From Sphingobium sp. V4 (lineage in GTDB: Bacteria > Pseudomonadota > Alphaproteobacteria > Sphingomonadales > Sphingomonadaceae), in assembly GCF_029590555.1 (NCBI RefSeq), contig NZ_CP081001.1:2232001-2296000 (forward strand): a stretch of DNA of 64,000 nt, in the 5' to 3' direction. The position numbers were made by a program, and so were the translations under genes. Of the stretch, positions 31,277 to 39,573 are shown piece after piece. The notes under the pieces were generated by a model, which was not told where the DNA came from, made no database searches, and was given only the letters and a program-made list of their open reading frames with translations. The stretch's first letter is position 1. Each line of letters starts with the position of its first letter.

Positions 31277-32836
31277 GTGACGATATCACCCTTGGGGGTC
31301 GCGGGTTTGTTTCAGGATAGCCAGTTCGGGTCTCAGCAGGGCGGCGCGTCCATATCCCTGTGGCTCGCGGACTCGCTGCGCCGCGAAGCCCCGGCGCGGC
31401 CGCAGGACTGGCGCAGCCGGTTGCGCGACTGGGCCGACGAAGTGGACCTCGTTCCCGACCTGGGCCAGCGCATCGGCAGCCTTACCTGGTTCCGTGGCCT
31501 TGCCACCTGTTTCGGCCTCTGCGCCACCGCCCTCTACCTGTCCCCCGGTTTTCAGCCCGTACCCGGCGCGCCCGGCCCGACGCTGAGCGACGCGCATTAT
31601 GACGAGGTGCGCAGCCAGATGATCACGCCGCTGGCGCTGGGCGCGGACAGTGGCCGGCACATGGGACCGACCGATGCGGTGCAGCCGCTGCGCCAGACGC
31701 CCGAGCGCCCGCAGATCGAACTCAACGCCCAGGTCGGCAGCAGCGACACCCTGCCCCGCGCCCTGTCGCGCGCAGGGGTCAGCGGCGGCGATGTCGCGAC
31801 CGTCATGGCGATGGTCGGCGGCGACATCGGCGCGGGCGTGAAGCCGGGCACGCGGCTCGACATCGTGCTGGGCCGCCGCGCCAGCCGCGACCGCCCCCGG
31901 CCGCTCGACAAGCTGGCCTTCCGCGCGCGGCTCGACCTCGGCGTCGAACTGACCCGCAATGGCAACGTGCTGTCGGTGAAGCGCATCCCCATCCGCGTCG
32001 ACAATACGCCGCTGCGCATCCAGGGCGTGGTCGGCGAAAGCATCTATCGCTCGGCCCGCGCGGCTGGCGCCCCGCCCAAGGCGGTGCAGGCCTTCCTGCG
32101 CGTCATCGCCGGCCAGGTCGACCTGGGCGGTATCGGTGCGGGCGACCGTTATGACATCGTCACCGAATATCGCCGCGCCGAAACCGGCGACGTGGAGGTC
32201 GGCGAGCTGCTTTATGCGGGCCTGAAGCGCGCGCGCGGCAAGGCGATCGACATGCTGAAATGGACCAGCAACGGCCGCACCGAATGGTTCGAGGCGTCAG
32301 GCGTCGGCGAACGGCGCGGCGTGCTCTCTTCGCCGGTGGCCGGGCGCATGTCGTCGGGCTATGGCCAGCGCCGCCATCCGATATTGGGCTATACGCGGAT
32401 GCACGCCGGCATCGATTTCGCCGCCCGCTACGGCTCCCCCATCTATGCCGTGACCGACGGCGTCGTCGGCTTCGCCGGGCGGCATGGCGGTCATGGCAAT
32501 TATGTCCGCATCCAGCATGGCGGCGGCCTCGCCACCGGCTATGCCCATATGAGCCGCATCGCCGCCGTGCCGGGCCAGCGGGTGCGGCGGGGCCAGGTGA
32601 TCGGCTATGTCGGATCGACCGGCCTGTCGACCGGGCCGCATCTTCATTATGAGCTGTATCGCGGCGGCGCGACGGTCAATCCGCTGTCGGTCAAGTTCAC
32701 GACGACGGCGCAGCTGGCCGGTCGAGACCTGACCGCCTTCCGCGCGCGGCTGGCCCAATATCGGAGCCTGCGCGTGGGGCTGCATGACGGTTTCGCACAG
32801 GCGCCGTCGGCCGTGCCGGTGGCGAAAGGCAAGTAG
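31277..32836 (+). CDS. M23-family (LytM) murein metallopeptidase
   Basis: 519 residues. One membrane segment near residue 75 (GLATCFGLCATALYLSPGF) separates a cytoplasmic N-terminus from a periplasmic part. A LysM-like or OapA-like region and linker precede the C-terminal peptidase with zinc ligands in GYTRMHAGIDFA and TGPHLHYELY. Similar proteins cleave or scaffold peptidoglycan cross-links during envelope growth. The GTG at 31277 is the longest start; a TTG 15 bases later is possible. It is followed by the nucleotidyltransferase at 32903 on the same strand. Confidence 0.85.
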   Translation: MTISPLGVAGLFQDSQFGSQQGGASISLWLADSLRREAPARPQDWRSRLRDWADEVDLVPDLGQRIGSLTWFRGLATCFGLCATALYLSPGFQPVPGAPGPTLSDAHYDEVRSQMITPLALGADSGRHMGPTDAVQPLRQTPERPQIELNAQVGSSDTLPRALSRAGVSGGDVATVMAMVGGDIGAGVKPGTRLDIVLGRRASRDRPRPLDKLAFRARLDLGVELTRNGNVLSVKRIPIRVDNTPLRIQGVVGESIYRSARAAGAPPKAVQAFLRVIAGQVDLGGIGAGDRYDIVTEYRRAETGDVEVGELLYAGLKRARGKAIDMLKWTSNGRTEWFEASGVGERRGVLSSPVAGRMSSGYGQRRHPILGYTRMHAGIDFAARYGSPIYAVTDGVVGFAGRHGGHGNYVRIQHGGGLATGYAHMSRIAAVPGQRVRRGQVIGYVGSTGLSTGPHLHYELYRGGATVNPLSVKFTTTAQLAGRDLTAFRARLAQYRSLRVGLHDGFAQAPSAVPVAKGK

Positions 32837-32902
32837 ATTTCCGTTCGGGGCCGGGATGCAAAAGCCCTTCCCGCCTCTCCGCCACTCCGCTAACGCGCGG
32901 CG

Positions 32903-33685
32903 ATGACAGGTTCCGTTACCGCCATCCTGCTCGCAGGCGCGCGCCCCATTCCCGATCCGCTGGCGCTGGCCGCCGGCGTGCCGGTCAAGCCGCTCGCCCC
33001 GGTCGCGGGCGAGCCGATGATCAATCGCCCGGCGCGGGCCTTGCTCGACCATCCCGCCATCGACCGGCTGATCGTCCTGACCCAGCGGCCCGACGTCTTT
33101 GCCGCCGATCCCGCCACCGCCTGGCTCGCGGCGCATCCGCGCGTCACCTTCGAGACGGGGGGGCAGGGAATCGCCTCCTCGCTGCTGGCGCTGATGGCGG
33201 CGGACGACCTGCCCTTCCCGTTGCTGCTGACCACGGCCGACCATGTGCTGCTCGACACGGCGATGCTGGACCAGTTCGTGGGCGAAGCGGCAGGCGCGGA
33301 CATTGCCGTCGCCATGGTGGAGCGGGCGACGCTGCTGGCGCGCTATCCGCAGTCGCGGCGCACCTGGCTGAAATTTCGCGACGGCTGGTGGTCGGGCGCC
33401 AACATCTTCTGGTTCGGCAGCACCAGGGCGCGCCCGGTCATCGCACTGTGGCAGGAGGTGGAGCAGGACCGCAAGAAGGGCTGGAAGATATTGTCCGCCT
33501 TCGGCCCGGTCGCGCTGATCGGCGCGCTGCTGCGCATATCGACACTGCGCGGCGGGATCGCGCGGATCGGCCGGCGCTTCGGCCTTGCCGCGCGGCTGGT
33601 GGCGATGGACAGCCCCGAAGCCTGCATCGACGCGGACAAGCCCGCCGACGTAACGCTGATCGAATCGATCCTCGCCCGGCGTTAG
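32903..33685 (+). CDS. MobA-like nucleotidyltransferase family protein
   Basis: 260 residues with a GT-A-like nucleotidyltransferase fold. The N-terminal LLAGARP and the later VPVKPLAPVAGEPMINR stand for the glycine-rich loop and catalytic lysine, and TTADHVLLD is the metal-binding segment. The glycine loop is looser than in MobA or IspD, so the substrate could be an alcohol-phosphate with CTP. The C-terminal third (WWSGANIFWFG onward) matches none of the well-known members. Its proximity to CDP-alcohol enzymes 5-7 kb upstream suggests it makes an activated alcohol, but this is inference. Confidence 0.75.
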   Translation: MTGSVTAILLAGARPIPDPLALAAGVPVKPLAPVAGEPMINRPARALLDHPAIDRLIVLTQRPDVFAADPATAWLAAHPRVTFETGGQGIASSLLALMAADDLPFPLLLTTADHVLLDTAMLDQFVGEAAGADIAVAMVERATLLARYPQSRRTWLKFRDGWWSGANIFWFGSTRARPVIALWQEVEQDRKKGWKILSAFGPVALIGALLRISTLRGGIARIGRRFGLAARLVAMDSPEACIDADKPADVTLIESILARR

Positions 33686-33692
33686 ACAGACT

Positions 33693-35030
33693 CTAGCCGC
33701 CGCTTGTCACGGCCCGGCGGCTGGCGAGGCCCATCATCGTGAAGCCGGCGAGCGATGCTGCGATATTCGCCATCGCCGCACCCTGCGTGCCGTAGAGCGG
33801 CAGCAGCGCGGATTGCAGGCCGAGCAGCAGCAGGGTCGAAACGAAGGATATCCGCAGCGACAGGCCAGCCCGGTCAGTCGCCATCAGCAGCGGGCGGTAG
33901 CTGACCCCGATCAGGTCGATGCAGGCGGCGACGCCCAGCATCAGCAGCAGCGGATAGGCAGGCAGGAATTCCCGTCCCGCGATCAGCCCCAGCAAAGGAT
34001 GGCCAATCATCAGGATCAGGCCGATGATGACCGCGCCGACCACCAGCGCCAGGCGGTTCGTCCGCCGGAACAGGGCGCCCAGCGCTTCGCGCCCGTGGCT
34101 GCTGGTCCGCGAGAGTTCGACGAAGATGCTGCGCGACAGGAGGCTGGAAATCTTGGTCAGCGAATTGGCGAGCTGGTTGGCGAGGCGATAGAGACCCGCC
34201 CCGGTCGGGCCGACGAAGGCGCCGACGATCAGCACCGCGACCTGCTGCCCGATGGAGGACAGGCTGGTCTGGAGGTTGGTGGCGGTGAGGAAGCCGATGA
34301 TGCCGGGATTTTCGGCACGCGCATCCAGCGCACGGCCTGCGCGCCAGTCGCCGATCCGCCCGCGCCCGACCCGGAACGCCAGCCACCAGTAGCTCAAGGC
34401 GCAGAGCAATTCGGCAAAGGCCCAGGCGATCAGGAAGCCGGTGATGCCGGGCATGAGCGCCAGCGCGACCAGCGCGCCGATCATGCGGCCGACAGGGATC
34501 ATGGTTTCGGCGAAGGCAGCCGAATCGAACCGGTCGAACAGGCGCAATATGCCGGTGGGGCTGGATCGGATGGTGATCATCATCACCATGCAGAACAGCC
34601 AGACCTGCCAGCCCATGCCCGGTCCCAGTTCCAGCGCCCGGCCGAAGAAGAGGATGATGGCCGCCGCGATTCCACCGCCCGCGACCGCCGATGCAAGGTC
34701 GATCAGGATGCAGAAGCGCAGCACGCGATTGAGCGCGTCGCCATCGTTCGCGGCGAGATGGGGCTGGCCATAGCGCACGACGATCTGCCAGCTGTCGAAG
34801 CTGACCAGCGCCTTGATGACGTTGGCGGCGCTCAGCACCAGCGCGAAGCGGCCGAAATCGGCGACGCCGAGCGTGCGGGTGACGATGGCGAGATAGGCGA
34901 GGCTGAGCACCGCGCCCACGCCCTTGCCGCCCAGCAGCCAGCCGGTATTGGCCAGGATGCGGGCGAAGCCGTCGCCCGCCGCGCCCGATCCGCGCTTGAA
35001 CATCACTATGACTGCCGGCCTTTCCGTCAT
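33693..35030 (-). CDS. Oligosaccharide flippase family protein (Wzx-like)
   Basis: About 445 residues with a dozen or more hydrophobic segments, typical of the MOP/Wzx flippase superfamily that moves lipid-linked glycans across the inner membrane. The N-terminus GWLLGGKGVGAVLSLAYLAIVTRTLG fits family patterns (LARTLG-type loop after the first helices). The start is uncertain: ATGs at 35030 and 35003, or upstream codons. It converges with the nucleotidyltransferase gene and is divergent from the cytidylyltransferase gene at 35171. Confidence 0.85.
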   Translation of the reverse strand: MTERPAVIVMFKRGSGAAGDGFARILANTGWLLGGKGVGAVLSLAYLAIVTRTLGVADFGRFALVLSAANVIKALVSFDSWQIVVRYGQPHLAANDGDALNRVLRFCILIDLASAVAGGGIAAAIILFFGRALELGPGMGWQVWLFCMVMMITIRSSPTGILRLFDRFDSAAFAETMIPVGRMIGALVALALMPGITGFLIAWAFAELLCALSYWWLAFRVGRGRIGDWRAGRALDARAENPGIIGFLTATNLQTSLSSIGQQVAVLIVGAFVGPTGAGLYRLANQLANSLTKISSLLSRSIFVELSRTSSHGREALGALFRRTNRLALVVGAVIIGLILMIGHPLLGLIAGREFLPAYPLLLMLGVAACIDLIGVSYRPLLMATDRAGLSLRISFVSTLLLLGLQSALLPLYGTQGAAMANIAASLAGFTMMGLASRRAVTSGG

Positions 35031-35170
35031 GGCATCGCAGAGGCATGGCATCCGTTCGTCCAGGCTCGGCCCGAATGGCGCGCTGCTCTCCATGCGCGCT
35101 TTAGGCGAGCGCCGGGTCGAGTGCAAACGCCGCCTTTTTTTGGGCAAAATTGCCCGTTAACAGCGCGCCC

Positions 35171-35941
35171 ATGACCATCAGCAAAGCCATCATCCTGTCC
35201 GCCGGCCAGGGGTCGCGCCTCCTGCCGCTGACCCGCGACATTCCCAAATGCCTGATCGACTTCAACGGCCGCAGCCTCATCAGCTGGCAGGTCGCGGCGC
35301 TGGCGGCCAATGGCGTGACCGACATCGTCGTCGTCACCGGGTTCCGCACCGAGCGGGTCGAGGATCATGCGCTCCAGATCTACCGCGAAAGCGGCGTGCG
35401 CATCCGCACCGTGTTCAACCCCTTCTTCCAGGTCGCCGACAATCTGGGCACCTGCTGGATCGCGCGCGAGGAAATGCACCGGGACTTCATCATCCTGAAC
35501 GGCGACACCATCGTATCGGACGAGATCGTCGCCCGGCTGATCGCAGGCGCGCAGGACGCAATCACCGTCACCGTCGACGTCAAGGCGAAGGGTGAATATG
35601 ATGATGACGACATGAAGGTGAACCGCGATGCCAGCGGGCGCCTGCACGCCATCGGCAAGCGGCTGCTGCCGCCCGACACCAACGCCGAATCGATCGGGAT
35701 GCTGGCCTTCACCGGCGAAGGTCCGGCGATCTTCCGCAACCAGATCGACCAGATGATGCGCACGCCCGAAGGCGTCGAACGCTGGTACCTCCGCGCGATC
35801 GACATCATCGCCAAGGGCAATCGCGTCGGCACCGTCTCGATCGAGGGGCTGGACTGGCAGGAGGTCGACTTCCCGCAGGATGTGGAGGCGGCCAAGGCGC
35901 TGACCGCCGCATGGGTGGCCGAGGGGCGCTACGCGAAATAG
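35171..35941 (+). CDS. LicC-like phosphocholine/alcohol-phosphate cytidylyltransferase family protein
   Basis: 256-residue nucleotidyltransferase with AIILSAGQGSRLLPLTRDIPKCLIDFNG at the start, combining the glycine-rich loop and catalytic lysine. A metal-binding aspartate is in FIILNGDTIVSDE, and WQEVDFPQDVEAAK is at the end. This arrangement resembles LicC and other enzymes that make CDP-choline or NDP-activated small alcohols or sugars. The ATG at 35171 was used instead of an in-frame TTG 21 bases earlier. Together with the flippase and the CDP-alcohol enzymes it suggests envelope decoration. Confidence 0.82.
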   Translation: MTISKAIILSAGQGSRLLPLTRDIPKCLIDFNGRSLISWQVAALAANGVTDIVVVTGFRTERVEDHALQIYRESGVRIRTVFNPFFQVADNLGTCWIAREEMHRDFIILNGDTIVSDEIVARLIAGAQDAITVTVDVKAKGEYDDDDMKVNRDASGRLHAIGKRLLPPDTNAESIGMLAFTGEGPAIFRNQIDQMMRTPEGVERWYLRAIDIIAKGNRVGTVSIEGLDWQEVDFPQDVEAAKALTAAWVAEGRYAK

Positions 35942-36031
35942 GATGGACGGGCCGATCCGGCGTCCTGCGACGCTGCACTTCCGCCCGCGCCGCCCAAAAC
36001 CGGCCCTACATCCCCGGCAACAATATCCTCA

Positions 36032-36060
36032 TTGACCTTCGCGCGCGGCAGGCATAGCAG
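36032..36060 (+). promoter_or_regulatory. Candidate fdxA promoter
   Basis: TTGACC (36032-36037), a 17-base spacer, then TAGCAG, 36 bases before the fdxA start. The -35 box is good and the -10 is weak. It is the only sigma70-like pair in this gap. Confidence 0.35.
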
Positions 36061-36095
36061 GACCGCGCTTTTCCAAACGATAGAGTGCCCAGACA

Positions 36096-36434
36096 ATGAC
36101 CTATGTCGTGACCGACAACTGCATCCGCTGCAAATATATGGATTGCGTCGAGGTCTGCCCCGTGGACTGTTTCTACGAGGGCGAGAACATGCTGGTCATC
36201 AATCCCAACGAGTGCATCGACTGCGGCGTGTGCGAACCGGAATGCCCGGCCGAGGCGATCCTGCCCGATACCGAGAACGGCCTGGAAAAGTGGCTGGAGC
36301 TGAACACCAAATATTCGGCCGAATGGCCCAACATCACGGTCAAGGGCGAAGCCCCGGCCGACGCCGAGGCGATGAACGGCGTCGAGAACAAGCTGGAGCA
36401 GTTTTTCTCGCCCGAACCCGGCTCCGGCAACTGA
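36096..36434 (+). CDS. fdxA: Seven-iron ferredoxin FdxA
   Basis: 112-residue ferredoxin with one [3Fe-4S] and one [4Fe-4S] cluster. The cysteine pattern is [18 protein letters not shown], then [16 protein letters not shown]. The C-terminal extension ([20 protein letters not shown]) is typical of the FdxA type found throughout the Alphaproteobacteria. It acts as a soluble electron carrier with an undefined partner. It is a single-gene unit with its own terminator. Confidence 0.95.
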   Translation: MTYVVTDNCIRCKYMDCVEVCPVDCFYEGENMLVINPNECIDCGVCEPECPAEAILPDTENGLEKWLELNTKYSAEWPNITVKGEAPADAEAMNGVENKLEQFFSPEPGSGN

Positions 36435-36480
36435 TCCGGGCGGCCGCGCGCCGCTCCTTATTGCGTCCCATATTGCGGTG

Positions 36481-36518
36481 CACCCCCAGACTTTGTGTCC
36501 AGGGGTGGTAATTTTGTT
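36481..36518 (+). terminator. Probable fdxA terminator
   Basis: CACCCC-CA-GAC / GTC-CA-GGGGTG hairpin (36481-36507) around TTTGT, followed by the T-rich tail GTAATTTTGTT, 47 bases past the fdxA stop. Confidence 0.55.
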
Positions 36519-36544
36519 ACGAATCTGCTAAATAACGCCGCAAC

Positions 36545-36596
36545 GGCCGGAATGCCCCCCTTATTCCGGCCTTGGAGAATAAGCTTCATGTCCTGA
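36545..36596 (+). promoter_or_regulatory. Structured carD leader with a two-codon open frame
   Basis: A perfect 9-base stem GGCCGGAAT / ATTCCGGCC (36545-36553, 36563-36571) has a C-rich loop. GGAGAA follows at 36574-36579, and then ATG TCC TGA at 36588-36596, a start codon with a good ribosome site but only two sense codons. It lies about 90 bases before carD. It may be a regulatory minimal ORF or a coincidence. Confidence 0.35.
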
Positions 36597-36684
36597 CGGG
36601 TCGCGCCGCGGACTTCCCGGCAGATGGCCTTTGTGCATCTGCTCCGCGACGTCCCGTTCCCCGGTTGAATTGGAAAGGTATCAA

Positions 36685-37212
36685 ATGGCTGCCAAGGCGC
36701 TGTCCTTTGACGTTGGTGATTATGTCGTTTATCCCAAGCATGGCGTAGGCCGCGTGATCGAGCTGCAGAAAGAGCAGATCGCGGGCATGGAACTGGAGCT
36801 CTATGTGCTCCGGTTCGAGAAGGAGCGCATGACGCTCCGCGTTCCGACCAACAAGGCCGAAGGCGTCGGGATGCGCAAGCTGTCCTCCAACAAGACGCTG
36901 GAGGAAGCGATGGAAACCCTGAAGGGCAAGCCCAAGGTGAAGCGCACCATGTGGTCCCGCCGCGCGCAGGAATATGAAGCGAAGATCAATTCGGGCGACC
37001 TAGTGTCGATCGCCGAAGTGACGCGCGACCTGTTCCGCGCCGACGACCAGCCCGAGCAGAGCTATTCGGAGCGCCAGATCTTCGAAGCGGCCTCCAGCCG
37101 CCTTGCCCGCGAACTCGCGGCGATGGAGGAGACGGACGAGCCGAGCGCGCTCAAGAAGATCCTGCGCATCCTCAACGAAGCCGCGCCCAAGCACGTCAAG
37201 GTCGAAGGCTGA
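36685..37212 (+). CDS. carD: CarD/CdnL-family RNA polymerase-binding transcription factor
   Basis: 175 residues. The N-terminal RNA-polymerase-interacting Tudor-like domain begins FDVGDYVVYPKHGVGRV and includes the MTLRVPTNKAEGVGMRKL core. The C-terminal helical DNA-contacting domain follows (KVKRTMWSRRAQEYEAKINSGDL). CarD proteins stabilise open complexes at rRNA and growth-related promoters. The ATG at 36685 has GGAAAGG upstream. A 250-base structured leader separates it from fdxA, and a strong terminator follows. Confidence 0.94.
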   Translation: MAAKALSFDVGDYVVYPKHGVGRVIELQKEQIAGMELELYVLRFEKERMTLRVPTNKAEGVGMRKLSSNKTLEEAMETLKGKPKVKRTMWSRRAQEYEAKINSGDLVSIAEVTRDLFRADDQPEQSYSERQIFEAASSRLARELAAMEETDEPSALKKILRILNEAAPKHVKVEG

Positions 37213-37253
37213 CCATTCCGCCGAGCCGACCACGGCAGGCCGATAAAGGAAAA

Positions 37254-37286
37254 GGGGCGTTCCGATCGATCGGGACGCCCCTTTTT
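37254..37286 (+). terminator. Intrinsic terminator of carD (convergent, possibly bidirectional)
   Basis: GGGGCGT-t-CCGATCGATCGG-g-ACGCCCC (37254-37281) followed by TTTTT. Left of the stem, AAAGGAAAA gives a U-rich tail for the minus-strand gene that ends at 37315 as well. Confidence 0.85.
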
Positions 37287-37314
37287 ACTGTTATTCCGGT
37301 GGGCCGGTCGGAAC

Positions 37315-37557
37315 CTACTCGCCCTTGACGCTGCCAGCGGCGTCCTTGGCCGCGTCGCCGACATCGCTGGCGGCCTGGCCGACCTGGGTCGCGGCCGTCG
37401 ACACCGCATTGTCCTTGTTCGTTTCGCTGCTGATCAGGAAGAAGGCGGCCACAGCCACCACGACCACCAGCAGCAGCACCGCCAGCGTCATGCCGCCGCC
37501 GCTGCGCTTCTCGATCACCGTCGTCGTCGTTGCCGGACGCTCCTGATAATCGGCCAT
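37315..37557 (-). CDS. Small single-span membrane protein, function unknown
   Basis: 80 residues with an AGGAGGAG ribosome site before the ATG. A short polar, Thr-rich N-terminus (TTTTVIEKRSGGG) precedes one strong membrane helix (MTLAVLLLVVVVAVAAFFLI). The tail of about 35 residues alternates Ala with Asp/Lys (QVGQAASDVGDAAKDAAG), as in amphipathic LEA-like or YtxH-like tails. No family assigned. It converges on carD and shares its terminator. Confidence 0.65.
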   Translation of the reverse strand: MADYQERPATTTTVIEKRSGGGMTLAVLLLVVVVAVAAFFLISSETNKDNAVSTAATQVGQAASDVGDAAKDAAGSVKGE

Positions 37558-37637
37558 ATGTCACTCCTCCTCGTCACGCCACCCGGCCGGTTCAATGCGC
37601 GAATGCGGGGCAATGTTCCGGGGAGGATCGACCGGCA

Positions 37638-38141
37638 TCAGTCCTGGACGGGGACGAAGGCGCCCTTGGCGCGATCCTTCACCACCTGGTCGGCGCGGAA
37701 CACCGATCCGCTCATGGTGATGTAGACGCCCGGCTCGGCGACCTGCGCGGTGGCGAAGGCCATGCCGAGGTTGAAGCTCGCATCGCTTTCACCGAAACGC
37801 GCCGGGGCAAGCGCGCCGACCAGCACGATCGTCTTGCCCGCAATGTCCTTCAACTGCTTCGCCGTCTCGGTCATGGTGTCGGTGCCATGGGTGATGACGA
37901 TATGGCGTTCGGATGCGGCCGCGACACGGGCGTAGATCAGCGCCCGGTCCTGATCGTCCAGTTCCAGACTGTCCTTGCGGGTCACTTCCTCTATGCGGAA
38001 AGGGCGCTTCACGCGGGCGACCTCCAGCAGCTTGGCCATCACCGTCTCGCCGACCTGATAGTCGGACAGGGCGTCGAAATAGATTTTGTCGATCGTGCCG
38101 CCGGTGGTGAGCAGCAGGATCGGGGTTTCGGGGGACAGCAT
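37638..38141 (-). CDS. Half-length asparaginase-domain protein
   Basis: 167 residues, about half of a type I/II L-asparaginase. It has the N-terminal nucleophile motif LLLTTGGTIDKIYF and the second signature VITHGTDTMTETAKQL, so the residues for acyl-enzyme chemistry are present. The C-terminal domain that completes the intersubunit active site is missing. The stop is not followed by any remnant in other frames, so this is a compact family member rather than a fresh truncation. Asparagine hydrolysis is uncertain. Confidence 0.75.
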   Translation of the reverse strand: MLSPETPILLLTTGGTIDKIYFDALSDYQVGETVMAKLLEVARVKRPFRIEEVTRKDSLELDDQDRALIYARVAAASERHIVITHGTDTMTETAKQLKDIAGKTIVLVGALAPARFGESDASFNLGMAFATAQVAEPGVYITMSGSVFRADQVVKDRAKGAFVPVQD

Positions 38142-38203
38142 AAGGGGACTCCGGGGTCGATTTTCGGGCGCTTTAGCTGAAAAGCGTCCGGGCCGGAACG
38201 CCC

Positions 38204-39016
38204 TTATTCCCCGCGCGCCATCGCTTCGCCCCGGTCGCGCGCAGCGTCAAGCGTATCAGTCAGCAGCACCAGCAGCCGGTCGTCGGCGTCGAGGACATTC
38301 AATCCCTCGCGCGTCATGCCGCCGGGACTGGCGACCTGATCGGCGAGCGTCGCCGGGCTTTCCGCCGCGCGGCCGGCCATCTCGGCCGATCCCCGCACCG
38401 TCGCCAGCGCCATGCGCGCGGCCTGGTCGGCAGGGATGCCGATCGCTTCACCCGCGCGCGCCAGTGCGTCGACGAAGCGGAACAGGAAGGCCGGGCCGCA
38501 ACCCGACAGCGCCGTCACCTGATTGAACAGGCCTTCGTCGGCGATCCACTCAGCGAGGCCCAGCGGCTGGATCAGGGCGTCGATGTCGCCCCTCGCCTCG
38601 GCCGATGTCGCCATGTCGGTAAACAGCGCGATCACGCCCTCTCCCAACCCCACGGGCAGGTTGGGCATAGCCCGGACGATGTCGCCCGCGGCCGGAAAGC
38701 GGCGGCGCAGTTCGGCGAGCGTCGTACCGGCCAGGATCGAGACGAGCCGCGTGTCCGCCGCGCAGAGCGGCGCCAGCGCGGCCGCGACATCGCCGATCTG
38801 ATAGGGCTTCATGCCCAGCAGCACGGTGGTGCCCGCAGGCAGCGCTGAAGGATAGTCGGTCACGACGGCAACCCCGTCGGCCACCGGCCGGCCACTGGGC
38901 CGCAGCACCGTGACGCGCGCGGGGTCGAGACCGCAATCCAGCCAGCGGATGAGCATCTGCCCCGCCATGTTGCCGCAACCGACAAGGAACAGATGATCGG
39001 GCCAGACAATCGACAT
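38204..39016 (-). CDS. proC: Pyrroline-5-carboxylate reductase
   Basis: Last step of proline synthesis, 270 residues. The Rossmann motif is LFLVGCGNMAGQMLIRWL, and the dinucleotide-contacting region is LLGMKPYQIGDVAAAL. The family signature lies in the C-terminal dimerisation domain (VTALSGCGPAFLFRFVDALARAGEAIGI, ASPGGMTREGLNVLD). The ATG at 39016 was preferred over the long upstream extension, which runs through ybjN. It follows ybjN by 8 bases. Confidence 0.94.
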   Translation of the reverse strand: MSIVWPDHLFLVGCGNMAGQMLIRWLDCGLDPARVTVLRPSGRPVADGVAVVTDYPSALPAGTTVLLGMKPYQIGDVAAALAPLCAADTRLVSILAGTTLAELRRRFPAAGDIVRAMPNLPVGLGEGVIALFTDMATSAEARGDIDALIQPLGLAEWIADEGLFNQVTALSGCGPAFLFRFVDALARAGEAIGIPADQAARMALATVRGSAEMAGRAAESPATLADQVASPGGMTREGLNVLDADDRLLVLLTDTLDAARDRGEAMARGE

Positions 39017-39024
39017 GGGGCGTC

Positions 39025-39531
39025 TCAGGCTTCGCCGCGCGTTTCGATGAGGCTGGCGGAAATCGCCTCGCTGGGCGACTTGCCACCCCAGAGCACGAAC
39101 TGGAACACCGGATAGAAGCGTTCGCATTCGTCGATGGCGGTTTCGACCAGCAATTGCGCCTGGTCGAGCGTCAGCGTGCCGCCCGCACCCAGCAGCGCGC
39201 CGTGGCGGAACAGGACGATGCCGCTCGACGACCAGAGTTCGAAATGGCCGATCCACAGCTGTTCGTTGATCAGGCCCAGCGTCTCATAGATGGTGCCGCG
39301 CTTTTCCTCCGCCACCCGGATGTCGGGCAGGGCCAGGAGCTGGAGCACCTGATCCTCGTCACGCCAGATGCCGCGCAGTTCATATTGCGCCCATGAACCC
39401 TGCGTGTTCGCGACGATCTCATCCTCGCCGACCTGCTCGAAGCTCCAGCCATGCGCCTCGAAATAGGCCGCCAGCATGTCGATCGGGGCCGCTTCCTGGC
39501 CGCCATGTTCAAATTCGTCGCTATCCATCAT
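39025..39531 (-). CDS. YbjN domain-containing protein
   Basis: 168 residues. The YbjN fold is recognised by its alternating pattern (FEAHGWSFEQVGEDEIVANTQGSWAQYELRGIW, then INEQLWIGHFELW and FRHGALLGAGGTLTLDQAQLLVETAIDECERFYPVFQFVLWGGKSPSEA). It is chaperone-like (type III secretion chaperone fold) with no defined reaction. It lies just upstream of proC and is likely co-transcribed. Confidence 0.88.
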   Translation of the reverse strand: MMDSDEFEHGGQEAAPIDMLAAYFEAHGWSFEQVGEDEIVANTQGSWAQYELRGIWRDEDQVLQLLALPDIRVAEEKRGTIYETLGLINEQLWIGHFELWSSSGIVLFRHGALLGAGGTLTLDQAQLLVETAIDECERFYPVFQFVLWGGKSPSEAISASLIETRGEA

Positions 39532-39573
39532 CGCCGGGCCTTATCACCGCATAGGGCGAAAGGACAGATAGGA

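Noticed and set aside
36631..36684. N-terminal extension of CarD
   Set aside because: The added residues have no family similarity. The ATG at 36685 has the ribosome site and the conserved start.
37638..38141. Pseudogene of a full asparaginase
   Set aside because: Clean stop, normal codon use and no C-terminal remnant in any frame make a compact family member more likely.
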